Shown here: piece after piece, positions 24,688 to 34,098 of the stretch | Numbering within the stretch: the stretch's first letter is position 1 | How the letters are laid out: the number at the start of each line of letters is the position of its first letter | From: Indolivaga macrotermitis | GTDB lineage: Bacteria; Bacteroidota; Bacteroidia; Bacteroidales; Dysgonomonadaceae | Assembly (NCBI RefSeq): GCF_900128985.1 | Contig: NZ_FQUC01000005.1 | Span: 124,001-188,000 of the forward strand | Direction: 5' to 3' | DNA: 64,000 nucleotides | Notes under the pieces: model-generated | The model's input: only the letters and a program-made list of their open reading frames with translations | The model's database searches: none | Told to the model about the DNA's origin: nothing | Program-made: the position numbers and the translations under genes

Positions 24688-25551
24688 ATGGTTTACGGAT
24701 ACTATTACAGATGTATTGCCCGCCAATACTTTAAGGATGCCGAAGGTTACCCTATGGCTTTAGAAATACATTGCAAGCTCAATCATATTATGTTTATCCC
24801 GATGTGGCCGGGAGGTAAATTGGCACTTGTCAAATCCGAGATCACAGGCGGACAATATTCACCCGACGCTTACGGCATGGAAGATGACGCTATCCGCTTG
24901 CTGAATTCTACTTCGGCTCCCTGGTATTCGTATATCGGCACTGTTTTACTATTGGGATTCATCGGTCTGTTTGCATCCCTTATCTTCTCGTCGGAAAAGG
25001 AGAAAACAGGTAAACTCGAAAGACAACTGGATAAATTATATGCCGGACAAATATTGGTGTATAAGACGGATGGAGATAAATATACCAGTTGCTATGTAGA
25101 TTCGGTTTCGTCCGACAGTGTATGGGTATACCAGAATAAGATGGAGAGCAACAAAAGAAGTGTATCGAACATCGAACATCCCGAGAACTATTCGACTGAA
25201 AGAAGCACATACAGCCGCAAGGAACTGGAAGATATGCTGGCAAACGAAACCCTGATAAGAATCGAATACGGCAGCTCTGCATACATATTAAAGGATGTGG
25301 ATTTCAGTACTGTAAAAGACTGTGTACTGTATTACGAACTACCCGACGGCAACTACTCGTCGGTGAAGGTAGATTCCGTTTCGGGCGATCTGGTATATGT
25401 GAGAAAAAACAGGACGACTATGGACAGAAAGGATAACTTCAAGGAAATAAACAAGCCCGAAAATTACAGTGATACTACTTCGGTAATGTTATACAGGGAT
25501 ATAGACCAGATGACACGAAGGGAGATTATCTATTCGATACATATAGATTAA
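24688..25551 (+). CDS. Membrane-anchored protein with duplicated SH3-like segment, unknown function
   Basis: A 287-residue protein. Residues 1-80 are soluble, one transmembrane helix spans about 81-100 (SYIGTVLLLGFIGLFASLIF), and the rest is a charged domain. The C-terminal domain contains two related segments, about 115-175 and 195-265. Each has a D-G-x-Y-S/T-S-x-x-VDSVSxDxVxV pattern followed by a basic stretch and PENYS. An internal duplication is therefore directly visible. The family is not recognised. The next gene begins 38 bp downstream, suggesting co-transcription. Confidence 0.6.
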   Translation: MVYGYYYRCIARQYFKDAEGYPMALEIHCKLNHIMFIPMWPGGKLALVKSEITGGQYSPDAYGMEDDAIRLLNSTSAPWYSYIGTVLLLGFIGLFASLIFSSEKEKTGKLERQLDKLYAGQILVYKTDGDKYTSCYVDSVSSDSVWVYQNKMESNKRSVSNIEHPENYSTERSTYSRKELEDMLANETLIRIEYGSSAYILKDVDFSTVKDCVLYYELPDGNYSSVKVDSVSGDLVYVRKNRTTMDRKDNFKEINKPENYSDTTSVMLYRDIDQMTRREIIYSIHID

Positions 25552-25588
25552 CAGAACACATATATCGTAACAGCCATATTATAACCGG

Positions 25589-26788
25589 ATGAAACAACTA
25601 CTGATATTGTTATTCTTATTGTGTGCTGCTGTTACTGTCAGGTCGCAGAAGACTATCGAGGGCGACACTACAACATGGTACAGGCATACTAAACATCTGT
25701 TTGCCAAGTTGGGATGCAAAGACCTTTTGGAATCGGGAGACGAATTCAATTTCAGGATGCAATATTTCGGTCAGGTAATAGATATCCGGAAAAATCAGGA
25801 TACAATCAGTGGATTTGTAATAGACTACATCTTTAAGCTAGGCAAAAAAGGGAAAACAATATCAACCAAAACCAGTATTGCAGATTCGCTTGCAATACAA
25901 TGTTACCAGCTTATCAACAATTCGGGGATACTCGATATAGAAACAGATAAGAAGATTGAAGGCTGGCAGCAAGGGTACGACGGTATAATATATTCGATAG
26001 AATATGCCGGTAAAGACAATTATCAGTACAATAAATACTGGACACCTCAAGCGCAAAGCTCTACACTAAATGAGGCGGTAATTGTAAATAAATTTGTTGA
26101 TAATATATCTGCTATATTGAATTTAAAAGAGAGATATGCCGAATTCAGAAATAATATAGCTCGTCATGGAAACGGCACTTACACCAATGGTGGTATGTCG
26201 ATGCTTCGTATCATTTCCGAAAATTACGAAGCCGGATATTCAGGTTCAGTAAAATATCCAATCGGATATATACTCAGGGTGGGTGTTGAACATATAGGAA
26301 GCCTGAAAACAAATCTGGGATTCAGAGTAGAACACCAGTTTGATGGACAAGGTAATTATGACTTTTCGGGTTCAGCTATAAAAAGCAATTTATTCATCCG
26401 CAAAACAAAAGGAATAAACGACTTTATATATTATACCTACCGGCAAAGAAAACACGAAGATTTAATGGACGGCACCAAATTTCGGAACCATACAACTTTG
26501 TACGGAGTCAACCTGAAATATACATCACTGGCAGCAGGTGTCGAATTTTCAGAAGGGGAAAAATCACAAACAGGATTCAGTATGTATATGAGCCGGTACC
26601 TTCCACTTATTCGCTCTTCCGTTACAGGAAAGGCATCTGTTTTCGATAACCGATTCGATTACCGGATTGACCTGTCCCGTTTTTTCAGTTTAGGGAATAA
26701 ATCATTCAGAAGTTTCAATTCCGGTATATATTACGAATATTTTGCACGGCACGGAAATATAGGATGGTCTGTATGCGTACCATTTTAA
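25589..26788 (+). CDS. Exported, probably outer-membrane beta-barrel protein, unknown function
   Basis: A 399-residue protein with a signal peptide (1-20, VRS-Q). The first part (about 21-190) is mixed alpha/beta. From about residue 205 the sequence alternates polar and apolar residues in short strands (YILRVGVEHIGSLKTNLGFRVEHQFDG, FIYYTYRQRK, YGVNLKYTSLAAGVEF). It ends with IGWSVCVPF, where a terminal aromatic residue suits insertion by the BAM machinery. I infer a C-terminal beta-barrel. No family name can be given. Confidence 0.6.
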   Translation: MKQLLILLFLLCAAVTVRSQKTIEGDTTTWYRHTKHLFAKLGCKDLLESGDEFNFRMQYFGQVIDIRKNQDTISGFVIDYIFKLGKKGKTISTKTSIADSLAIQCYQLINNSGILDIETDKKIEGWQQGYDGIIYSIEYAGKDNYQYNKYWTPQAQSSTLNEAVIVNKFVDNISAILNLKERYAEFRNNIARHGNGTYTNGGMSMLRIISENYEAGYSGSVKYPIGYILRVGVEHIGSLKTNLGFRVEHQFDGQGNYDFSGSAIKSNLFIRKTKGINDFIYYTYRQRKHEDLMDGTKFRNHTTLYGVNLKYTSLAAGVEFSEGEKSQTGFSMYMSRYLPLIRSSVTGKASVFDNRFDYRIDLSRFFSLGNKSFRSFNSGIYYEYFARHGNIGWSVCVPF

Positions 26789-26807
26789 CACTACAATAAA
26801 GCTGTTA

Positions 26808-27539
26808 TCAGATACCCAACTCTTTACAGTAGATTTCCCAATTATTAAACAGGGCCTCCATTGAAGGGAGTACAATATCTGCTCCGGCATCCCACAGCAC
26901 TTTTTCGTCCAATGGCCCGGTATTGATAGCTATGGTAAATAATCCGGCAGCCACAGCAGCTTCTACTCCCATAGGAGCATTTTCGACTACAATAGCCTGA
27001 TTCGGTTTCAGGTTTCCGCCTTTTTCAAGTCCCATAAGGTAAGGTTCGGGGTGAGGTTTTCCATTTTTCACATCAAAAGCGGTTACCATTTTGTCTCGTT
27101 CAAATATTCCGGGGAAGTTATTATCCAGATTATCGAGTAACGATGGTTGTCCCGATCCGGTAACAAGCACACGTTCCAAACCTTTGGCTTTTACAGCTTT
27201 CAGTAAATCTCCGGCATAAGGGATCAGTTCGCCATCGTTATACAATGCAAACAATTCGGACTTACGCTTATAGATACGTTGCTTCTCTTCTTCCGTAGCA
27301 TGTTTTCCAGTATTACGTTCTATCACAAGGTCGATAGTATTATACCCTACCCGTCCTTCGTGCAGAAAATACTCTTCGTATGTAGAATCGAATTTCTCTT
27401 CATCCATCGATTGTTTCCACGCTTTTGCATGGTATTTCATCGAATCGTAAAGTACACCATCCATATCGAACAGTACGGCTTTCATATCGAAGTTAGTATA
27501 ATTATGCTTTTGAAGATATTTTTTAAATGCTGATATCAT
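26808..27539 (-). CDS. HAD superfamily phosphatase, beta-phosphoglucomutase-like
   Basis: A 243-residue cytoplasmic enzyme. I use the ATG at 27539 (MISAFKKYLQKHNYTNFDMK) because a longer frame to 27812 would run through the divergent LRR-gene promoter region. HAD motifs: DMDGVLYDS with the Asp nucleophile near residue 24 (motif I), VLVTGSG (motif II), KNGKPHPEPYL (motif III Lys) and IVVENAPMGVEAA (motif IV, Glu-Asn variant instead of the more common ED). The cap domain (about 35-100) is of the beta-PGM/sugar phosphatase type. It probably dephosphorylates or isomerises a small sugar phosphate; the exact substrate is unknown. Confidence 0.85.
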   Translation of the reverse strand: MISAFKKYLQKHNYTNFDMKAVLFDMDGVLYDSMKYHAKAWKQSMDEEKFDSTYEEYFLHEGRVGYNTIDLVIERNTGKHATEEEKQRIYKRKSELFALYNDGELIPYAGDLLKAVKAKGLERVLVTGSGQPSLLDNLDNNFPGIFERDKMVTAFDVKNGKPHPEPYLMGLEKGGNLKPNQAIVVENAPMGVEAAVAAGLFTIAINTGPLDEKVLWDAGADIVLPSMEALFNNWEIYCKELGI

Positions 27540-27609
27540 AAAATTGCCTTTTACCTTTTTATGGGTGCAAAGGTACGGCTTTCGGAAGATAGTTACAAAT
27601 CGGAAAGCA

Positions 27610-27641
27610 TTTGTGTTCATTACCGGAAATCTATATATTTG
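27610..27641 (+). promoter_or_regulatory. Promoter of the LRR gene (TTTG-N20-TATATTTG)
   Basis: TTTG at 27610-27613 and TATATTTG at 27634-27641, spaced by 20 bp, match the Bacteroidetes consensus. The -7 box ends 21 bp before the ATG at 27663, which supports that start over an in-frame upstream one at 27561. Confidence 0.6.
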
Positions 27642-27662
27642 CCCAAATACAAATCTTATCAT

Positions 27663-28526
27663 ATGAAACATCATTTTGCGGATTTTTTGGATAGAACCGG
27701 TAACTATTGGACAATTATCCCTAATAATGAACGGTTTATTTACAGTTTGGATGACGAGGTTACAGATAAAAATTCCATCAGAATAATAACAATAGGTAAG
27801 AATGATAGGCACTGGAAACTCATATTTGAATTTCCCAATTTAGAAGAGCTGACTTTACACGAACCCAGTAAGGAGCAATTAGAGGCTATAAGTAGTTTAA
27901 CCCAATTGAAACGGTTGAGAATTACGCATGCCAGACCTAAAAACATAGAATTTATTGAATCTCTTGAAAATATAGAAGAACTGGTTTTTGAATATGTTTC
28001 GGGATTTTCAGACTTATCGCCACTGAATAAGCTGAAAAAATTAAGATCATTACATCTTGAGTGCCTCAGAAGGGTACACGATTTTAGCGGATTAGCCGGA
28101 ATAGATACATTAAAATATCTGTATATCAACGGAACATTAGACTGGAATCAACCAATTGCTAATTTTACTTTTCTGGAAGGTTTACCAAACCTCGAAGTAC
28201 TTAAATTAATATGGATTACCAATAAATCGGATTATCCGGCACTTATTCCGATCTTGAAACTGAAACATCTGAAAACGATACATATACCTGATAGTGCATT
28301 CACTGCCAAAGAATACGCTTTTTTAGAAGTGGCATTACCCGGTGTAGATGGAGCGGTTTATGAACCTTACTCAGAATATATCAGCGGAACATATTATTTT
28401 CTAGGAAAGGGTTCGGGTTATGTAAAATGCAGTAGCCCATTTGCTGAAGAGAAATGTGATAAATTTATACAGGAATACGAAATAATGAAACAACAGGCCA
28501 TATCTATTATAGAAAAGAACCTATAA
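27663..28526 (+). CDS. Leucine-rich-repeat protein, cytoplasmic
   Basis: A 287-residue protein without signal peptide. Residues about 60-235 hold irregular leucine-rich repeats of 22-25 residues: FPNLEELTLHEP, LTQLKRLRITHA, LENIEELVFEYV, LKKLRSLHLECL, IDTLKYLYING, LPNLEVLKLIWI, LKHLKTIHIPDS. The C-terminal 50 residues (SGTYYFLGKGSGYVKC...) are conserved-looking but unassigned. LRRs mediate protein binding; lack of an export signal makes a cytoplasmic role likely. The start is chosen from the promoter position. A short terminator overlaps the stop region. Confidence 0.75.
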   Translation: MKHHFADFLDRTGNYWTIIPNNERFIYSLDDEVTDKNSIRIITIGKNDRHWKLIFEFPNLEELTLHEPSKEQLEAISSLTQLKRLRITHARPKNIEFIESLENIEELVFEYVSGFSDLSPLNKLKKLRSLHLECLRRVHDFSGLAGIDTLKYLYINGTLDWNQPIANFTFLEGLPNLEVLKLIWITNKSDYPALIPILKLKHLKTIHIPDSAFTAKEYAFLEVALPGVDGAVYEPYSEYISGTYYFLGKGSGYVKCSSPFAEEKCDKFIQEYEIMKQQAISIIEKNL

Positions 28527-28544
28527 TACTATATTACAGGTTCT
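28516..28544 (+). terminator. Intrinsic terminator of the LRR gene
   Basis: A 7-bp stem AGAACCT / AGGTTCT with a 15-base loop, followed by CTTTATTT. The left arm overlaps the last codons of the gene. Confidence 0.5.
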
Positions 28545-28570
28545 CTTTATTTCATTATTATCAATTAATA

Positions 28571-29788
28571 TCACTTAAAAAGCAAAGGCACAAATTCGGT
28601 CAGGTATATCCGCCAGTTTTTCCAGATATGCCCGCCGTCAGACTCCACATATGTATATTTATAACCGGCCTGATCGAGTTTACTTCTGTATTCGGTATTT
28701 GCTTTATAAAGGAAATCGTCTTTACCAATAGCAATCCAGTATAGTTTCGGATTGTTTGCGAACTGGATTCTCAGTTTACCATCCATATCTGCATAGACAG
28801 GCGATTGTACCTTATCTTTAGTTGTATTGTTATCAGCAGGTAAAATTGCCGCGGAGAATAGCCCTACATAATCGAACATATCGGGATACTGCTTCGATAT
28901 ATGCAACGAATGGAATCCACCCATCGACAGTCCGGCAATAGCACGCCCTTGTTTAGCTTTAATAGTACGGTAATTAGAGTCGATAAAGTTTACAATATCA
29001 GGAAAACTCTCTTCCATCGTTCCATCCATAGTCTTAGGTAAAATAAATTGGGGCTTGTATAAACCAAGAGACGATTCTCCGGGAGCAGCTTCCTGCACCA
29101 CATTTCCGTTCGACATCACCACGATCATAGGTTGTACTTTGCCCTGTGCTATCAGGTTATCAAGTATTTGCGTTGCACGTCCTAAAGTAGTCCAAGCTTC
29201 TTCGTCGCCACCCATTCCGTGCAGAAGATAAAATACAGGATACTCTTTACCTGAAGTTTCGTATCCGGCGGGGGTATAAACAGTTATCCGCCTGTCCATT
29301 TTCAGCGTAGGGCTGTTATACCAACGTTTCGATACTGTTCCGTGCGGTACTTCGTTCACTTTATAGAGATCGCCTTGCCCGCCCCCGATCAGGAATATGT
29401 TTGTCAACGAAGCAACATCCCTTACGAGATACATATTATTGGGGTCGAATGTTTTAATCCCGTCTATTATAAGCGAATACGAATACAGTTCGGATGCCAG
29501 AGGCTGCGGTGTCGTATATTCCCATACTCCGTTAGCCCCTTCGACCAGATCAACCGCAAGTGGTGCTTCTACCTCACCGAAAGGCGTGGTTTGTTTTCCC
29601 GTGGGGAGAAAATCGCCCGTCAGTTGTACTTTGGCTTTTAAAGGATTCAGCACCCTGAATGTTACTGTATTATCGGGATGTATCTCCGGCGATATTATAT
29701 CCTGTGCACCCCATAAAGCTTGCTGCCCGAAAGCGATTGCCGATTGCATAAATGCAACAAGCAATATCAGTGGTAATTTCTTTTTCAT
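28571..29788 (-). CDS. Exported CE1-like esterase (alpha/beta hydrolase) with N-terminal CBM48/E-set-like domain
   Basis: A 405-residue secreted esterase. Signal peptide 1-21 (FG-Q). An early-set beta domain (about 28-125: NTVTFRVLNPLKAKVQLTGDF, WEYTTPQPLASELYSYSLIIDG) is fused to an esterase domain (about 145-405). The catalytic Ser 288 lies in GLSMGG, the oxyanion region is LLHGMGGDEEAW, and the probable catalytic His 387 is in SDGGHIWKNW. This architecture occurs in feruloyl/acetyl-xylan esterases used in plant polysaccharide breakdown. It lies 48 bp downstream of the GH35 gene on the same strand, so the pair probably acts on a substituted glycan. No SusC/SusD genes accompany it. Confidence 0.85.
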   Translation of the reverse strand: MKKKLPLILLVAFMQSAIAFGQQALWGAQDIISPEIHPDNTVTFRVLNPLKAKVQLTGDFLPTGKQTTPFGEVEAPLAVDLVEGANGVWEYTTPQPLASELYSYSLIIDGIKTFDPNNMYLVRDVASLTNIFLIGGGQGDLYKVNEVPHGTVSKRWYNSPTLKMDRRITVYTPAGYETSGKEYPVFYLLHGMGGDEEAWTTLGRATQILDNLIAQGKVQPMIVVMSNGNVVQEAAPGESSLGLYKPQFILPKTMDGTMEESFPDIVNFIDSNYRTIKAKQGRAIAGLSMGGFHSLHISKQYPDMFDYVGLFSAAILPADNNTTKDKVQSPVYADMDGKLRIQFANNPKLYWIAIGKDDFLYKANTEYRSKLDQAGYKYTYVESDGGHIWKNWRIYLTEFVPLLFK

Positions 29789-29836
29789 AAAGCTGGTTCT
29801 TGATTTTAAAACAAGCTCTAAATTAATACAAATCTC

Positions 29837-32290
29837 CTATTTGATATTCAAGTGCACTGTTCTTTTTTCATAATATTGAACTTTTGCCGATAAAGCAATA
29901 CTTTCATTACTTCCAAAGCTGGGACGATATTGTTCCTGAATATATATAGGTGTTGACTTCCGCAACGGAAGTATTTCAAATCTTAATATTTTGATTCTGT
30001 TATTATGCGGGTTATTTTCCATAACTTCATTAGAGAAAAACCAGTTTAATCCAACTTCAAAGTCTTTTCCATTGTAGAAGTTATCGGTAAGTAATTTATC
30101 ATCAGAGTATATACGGGCAACATCACCCAGATAAGGCAATTTGAGGTAGATATCCCTGCTAACATCATATTCGATACCAATCTGAAACACTTCTGCATTT
30201 GCAAAATCTTTGTCCTTAGGGGCTTCGACTAGCTTTGCTCCACCCATAGTTATTGAACGGAGAGGCCCGGCAGCCTTTATCCTGCTTCCTGTTATTTTAG
30301 GTAATTCCGCCGGAGGAAGGCTATCGCTGTAAGTGAAGAAAATACCGTCTTTGGAAGCAGTCAGCTCTTTTGTTTTTGTATTTACCGATCCGAAACCGGG
30401 ATATACCGATACCGAAACTTTATCATCCGTGGTTGTTAAATTCAATGATGATCCGTTATAAGTCAGTTCATTATCAGAGATAAAAACATACTCTTTATCC
30501 GCCAGCTTACCTTTCCATAACTGCAATGATGTCGTGTCATCAAGCACCACAATATCCGTTACCATACCTTCGGAGTCTGTTATGCTTATTGCAATATCGC
30601 GACCGGGTTTAATATTATTCAGATATAGCTTTCCGTCTTTCTGCTGAATATCTACGGATGCTTTATTAATCGTTGTATTCTGTTCGTCGAAAACAAACTG
30701 AACAGGTATATCGGCTATTTGTGTAAAAAATAAAGTCTGTTTATTAACCTTACGTTCATCCAGTTTTGTAATAAGCTGTGCAGTAGCATAACTCAGATTG
30801 GCTCCACCTAATTTCAGGTTGAAAGGCATTATAAAGCTGGTATTCATCGGAATGGTTATGGGTGTTTCGGGAAAAGTCAGAGTCTTATCCGGTAGTTCAA
30901 CAACAAACCTTATATCCTTCTTCTGACCCATCTCTTTCAGCCTTTCATAATTATTGACGAAAACATAACCGCTATTCCCGTCACTCCTTACACTCCAGCG
31001 TAATTGCCAGGTGCTGTCCTGCGGAAAATTAGGAGTCATCAATGCAAGGCTACTCCCGAAATCTGCCAGAAACATATGCATCCTGCGCAACAGATGGTAA
31101 TGCGGATTTATCTGCCCGAACTCTCCTAACGGAGCCTGAAAATCGTATGATTTGACAGGCAGATCGTTGTAATTAGTCATTTTACTATCCTGTACTTCGT
31201 TCAGATTGGTTAGTTTCCCGTCGGGATTGGTACCTCCGTGGTACATATAATATCCGGGAAGGTTACTACCCGACCCTACTTTAACCAAAGCCATCGCATA
31301 AATATCCATCGGCGCGATATTGATACGGCGGTGATAGCTTGGCATCATTCCGCCCCCCAACTCACAAGTGAAATAAGGATAACCGAAGTCTTCGGGATTG
31401 TCTTCTCCCGACTGTTTGGGCAGTTGCTCGGTAGCTATCACTGTCGAATTGCGGAACGAGCGAAACAGATACGCCTTGCGGTAATCGCCGGGCATTTCGT
31501 CCAGCGACCTGTCCCAAAAACCATCGGAATAGTCACCATATAAAGGTATTATCTCGCCGAATGTAGCAGGGCTTCCGAGTTTAGGCCATCCTGTGCGGGT
31601 ATACATCGGTACATCGAAACCCAGTTCGCGAACCATATTTTTCAGATCCATAAGGTGTTCCCAGCGTCCCCGGTATTCGTTTTCGAGCTGAACGCCCATT
31701 ATCGGCCCTCCGTCTTTCCAGTACAAGCCTTCGGTTTGCTTATATATTTCGTTAAACCAAACCCTTAACTTAGCCATATATTCGGCATTGCTGTTGCGTA
31801 GCTTCAGTCCGCTGTCGACCAGCCATTCGGGTAAACCTCCATTTCGGCATTCGCCATGACACCACGGACCAACTCTCAGCACCAACGGAAATTCTAGTTC
31901 TTTACACAATTCTATAAATTTACGGAGGTTGCGTTGCCCCTGCCAGTTATAAACGCCTTCTTCTTCCTCGTGATGAATCCAGAATATGTAAGATGCCACA
32001 ATAGTTATACCACCGGCTTTCATTTTCAGCAGTTCTGTCCTCCACCGTTTTTCGGGTACACGGCTAAAATGGAATTCGCCCATCACCGGAATGACAGGAG
32101 TATTATTGACAAGCATACTTTGCGAATCGAAAGTAAGTGTTTCGCCCTTCGGACTTGTCGCCGTTCCCATATGGAACATATCGCTGCCTTTGGCATAGCG
32201 GGGCTTTTCTATTTTTACATACACATCCGAAGCATTTAAGGATATAGAAACTAAGAGCCCGGTCAACACACAAATTGCAAACTTTTTCAT
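29837..32290 (-). CDS. Exported glycoside hydrolase family 35 beta-galactosidase
   Basis: An 817-residue secreted glycosidase. Signal peptide 1-20 (LNA-S). The TIM barrel has PVMGEFHFSRVPEKRW, the GH35 signature GGPIMGVQLENEY with acid/base Glu 205, and probable nucleophile Glu 310 in YFTCELGGGM. Strand-rich domains after about residue 430 correspond to the usual GH35 jelly-roll/Ig domains. It removes terminal beta-galactose from glycans. It is longer than minimal GH35 enzymes but within the range of multi-domain Bacteroidetes ones. It precedes the esterase gene on the same strand, suggesting a small polysaccharide-degradation unit. Confidence 0.9.
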   Translation of the reverse strand: MKKFAICVLTGLLVSISLNASDVYVKIEKPRYAKGSDMFHMGTATSPKGETLTFDSQSMLVNNTPVIPVMGEFHFSRVPEKRWRTELLKMKAGGITIVASYIFWIHHEEEEGVYNWQGQRNLRKFIELCKELEFPLVLRVGPWCHGECRNGGLPEWLVDSGLKLRNSNAEYMAKLRVWFNEIYKQTEGLYWKDGGPIMGVQLENEYRGRWEHLMDLKNMVRELGFDVPMYTRTGWPKLGSPATFGEIIPLYGDYSDGFWDRSLDEMPGDYRKAYLFRSFRNSTVIATEQLPKQSGEDNPEDFGYPYFTCELGGGMMPSYHRRINIAPMDIYAMALVKVGSGSNLPGYYMYHGGTNPDGKLTNLNEVQDSKMTNYNDLPVKSYDFQAPLGEFGQINPHYHLLRRMHMFLADFGSSLALMTPNFPQDSTWQLRWSVRSDGNSGYVFVNNYERLKEMGQKKDIRFVVELPDKTLTFPETPITIPMNTSFIMPFNLKLGGANLSYATAQLITKLDERKVNKQTLFFTQIADIPVQFVFDEQNTTINKASVDIQQKDGKLYLNNIKPGRDIAISITDSEGMVTDIVVLDDTTSLQLWKGKLADKEYVFISDNELTYNGSSLNLTTTDDKVSVSVYPGFGSVNTKTKELTASKDGIFFTYSDSLPPAELPKITGSRIKAAGPLRSITMGGAKLVEAPKDKDFANAEVFQIGIEYDVSRDIYLKLPYLGDVARIYSDDKLLTDNFYNGKDFEVGLNWFFSNEVMENNPHNNRIKILRFEILPLRKSTPIYIQEQYRPSFGSNESIALSAKVQYYEKRTVHLNIK

Positions 32291-32538
32291 AGTAGCATCA
32301 GGTTATATATTTTTTGCAGTTATCTTTCAGATAAAGATAATGATTTTAACATACCGCTATACCAGTCTGAACATTTTTATAGTATAATGTACACAATCAC
32401 ATTAGATGTAGGGGCATATTGCATACTCATAAAGCAAAAAACAGGCAATCGGGCATATGCAATACATCCCAACAAGGACCACATATAGCCCCTTCGAACT
32501 ACGCTTACTTGTCAAGTATTTTTACTAACTTCACCCCC

Positions 32539-32546
32539 TAAATTTG
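32539..32546 (+). promoter_or_regulatory. Candidate -7 box (TAAATTTG) for kdsA
   Basis: TAAATTTG lies 24 bp before the kdsA ATG and matches TAnnTTTG. The nearest TTG (32509) is too far for the normal spacer. The gap 32291-32538 shows nothing else. Confidence 0.35.
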
Positions 32547-32569
32547 AAAAGAAAACAAAAGATAAGATT

Positions 32570-33367
32570 ATGAATATATCTGAACTGAAAAGCGACAACT
32601 TCTTCCTGCTGGCAGGGCCTTGTGTTGTCGAAGGAGAAGAAATGGCACTCAATATTGCCGAAAAAATAATGAATATTACTTCACGCTTGGGTATCCCCTA
32701 CGTATTTAAAGGATCGTACCGTAAAGCTAACCGTTCACGGGTAGATTCTTTTACAGGTATCGGTGACGAAAAAGCGTTGAAAATACTCCGTAAAGTACAT
32801 GAGACCTTCGGGATACCGACAGTGACTGATATACACGAAGCCCACGAAGCTGCAATGGCTGCCGAATATGTAGACGTATTACAGATTCCAGCTTTTCTTT
32901 GCCGTCAGACCGATTTGTTAATAGCTGCTGCTAAAACCGGTAAAATGGTGAATATCAAGAAAGGACAATTCCTTGCACCTTCGGCTATGAAATTTGCCGC
33001 CCAGAAGATTATCGATTCGGGTAATAACAATGTAACGCTTACCGAACGTGGCGTATCATTCGGATACGGTGATCTGGTAGTCGATTTCAGAGGAATCCCC
33101 GAAATGCAGGAAATGGGTTATCCGGTGGTTCTGGATGCTACACACTGTTTACAAAAGCCCAATCAGGCATCGGGTGTAACAGGCGGTCAGCCAAAGCTGA
33201 TCGAAACCATGTGTAAAGCCGGTATTGCCGTAGGTGTAGACGGTTTGTTTATCGAAACACATCCCGACCCATCAGTCGCTAAATCGGACGGAGCAAATAT
33301 GCTTCCGTTGAATCAGTTAGATGATCTGCTGACAAAACTGGTACGTATCAAGGAAGCGATCAGATAA
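32570..33367 (+). CDS. kdsA: 3-deoxy-8-phosphooctulonate synthase KdsA
   Basis: A 265-residue enzyme that condenses phosphoenolpyruvate with arabinose 5-phosphate to Kdo-8-phosphate, needed for the LPS inner core. Signatures: LLAGPCVVEGEE, FKGSYRKANRSRVDSFTGIG, TDIHEAHEAA, LQIPAFLCRQTDLL, VNIKKGQFLAP, TERGVSFGYGDLVVDFR, DATHCLQKPN and FIETHPDPSVAKSDGANMLPL. NMLPL rather than a C-x-x-H metal site and the overall length fit the metal-independent class; residue N at position about 21-24 was not verified. The stop overlaps the maf start (TAATG), a common Bacteroidales pairing. Confidence 0.97.
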   Translation: MNISELKSDNFFLLAGPCVVEGEEMALNIAEKIMNITSRLGIPYVFKGSYRKANRSRVDSFTGIGDEKALKILRKVHETFGIPTVTDIHEAHEAAMAAEYVDVLQIPAFLCRQTDLLIAAAKTGKMVNIKKGQFLAPSAMKFAAQKIIDSGNNNVTLTERGVSFGYGDLVVDFRGIPEMQEMGYPVVLDATHCLQKPNQASGVTGGQPKLIETMCKAGIAVGVDGLFIETHPDPSVAKSDGANMLPLNQLDDLLTKLVRIKEAIR

Positions 33368-33939
33368 TGGAATTAAACTATAAACTGATACTGGCGTCGA
33401 ACTCGCCACGGAGAAAAGAGTTATTATCGGGACTCGATATTAATTACGAAGTGGTAGTAATTCCCGGTATCGACGAGTCATATCCCGATACTATCGAAAA
33501 ACGTCAGGTGGCACAGTATATTGCCCAGAAAAAGGCTGCGGCTTATGGCGACTACCTCAAAGAAAATACATTGGTTATCACAGCCGATACAGTTGTTATT
33601 CTGGATAATAAAATATTCGGGAAACCTGCGAACGAAGTTGCTGCAAAGCAGATGCTGCGCGAATTATCGGGACATACACATCAGGTAATCACTGGTGTTT
33701 GCCTTACTTCTGCCGAAAAACAGCATTCATTCAGTGTTATATCCGAAGTAAGATTTTGCACATTGTCGGAGTCAGAAATCGACTATTACGTCACCCGTTA
33801 TCAGCCAATGGACAAAGCCGGAGCATACGGTATACAGGAGTGGATAGGCTATGTAGGTGTAGAGTTTATCTCAGGATCGTATTATAATGTTATGGGCTTA
33901 CCTATACAACGGTTATACAGGGAATTAAAGAATTTTTGA
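33367..33939 (+). CDS. maf: Maf-like nucleotide pyrophosphatase
   Basis: A 190-residue house-cleaning NTP pyrophosphatase that hydrolyses dTTP/UTP or modified nucleotides. The family motif is at the N-terminus (ASNSPRRKELLSGL), with the catalytic Asp in TADTVVILD and conserved GKPANEVAAKQMLRELSGHTHQVITGVCL. DKAGAYGIQEWIGYVGVEFISGSYYNVMGLP is the dTTP/UTP-type (YhdE-like) C-terminal signature. Translation is coupled to kdsA by a one-base overlap. A clear terminator follows at 33978. Confidence 0.95.
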   Translation: MELNYKLILASNSPRRKELLSGLDINYEVVVIPGIDESYPDTIEKRQVAQYIAQKKAAAYGDYLKENTLVITADTVVILDNKIFGKPANEVAAKQMLRELSGHTHQVITGVCLTSAEKQHSFSVISEVRFCTLSESEIDYYVTRYQPMDKAGAYGIQEWIGYVGVEFISGSYYNVMGLPIQRLYRELKNF

Positions 33940-33977
33940 GAAAAAGAATCTCCATCCTTAAATAAAGAAAAAATAGT

Positions 33978-34010
33978 TCCGGTAATTGAATAGTTACCGG
34001 ATTTATTTTT
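33978..34010 (+). terminator. Intrinsic terminator of kdsA-maf
   Basis: An 8-bp stem TCCGGTAA / TTACCGGA with an 8-base loop, followed by TTTATTTTT. Confidence 0.85.
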
Positions 34011-34098
34011 ATAATTGCAGATCTCTTTATTATAAGCAAGATAATAAAGAACCATAGTAGTAAAGCCAAAAAACAACACTCTAATTCTATCCTACACT

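Noticed and set aside
27540-27812. N-terminal extension of the HAD phosphatase to 27812
   Set aside because: It covers the divergent LRR-gene promoter and start, and has no similarity to the HAD family.
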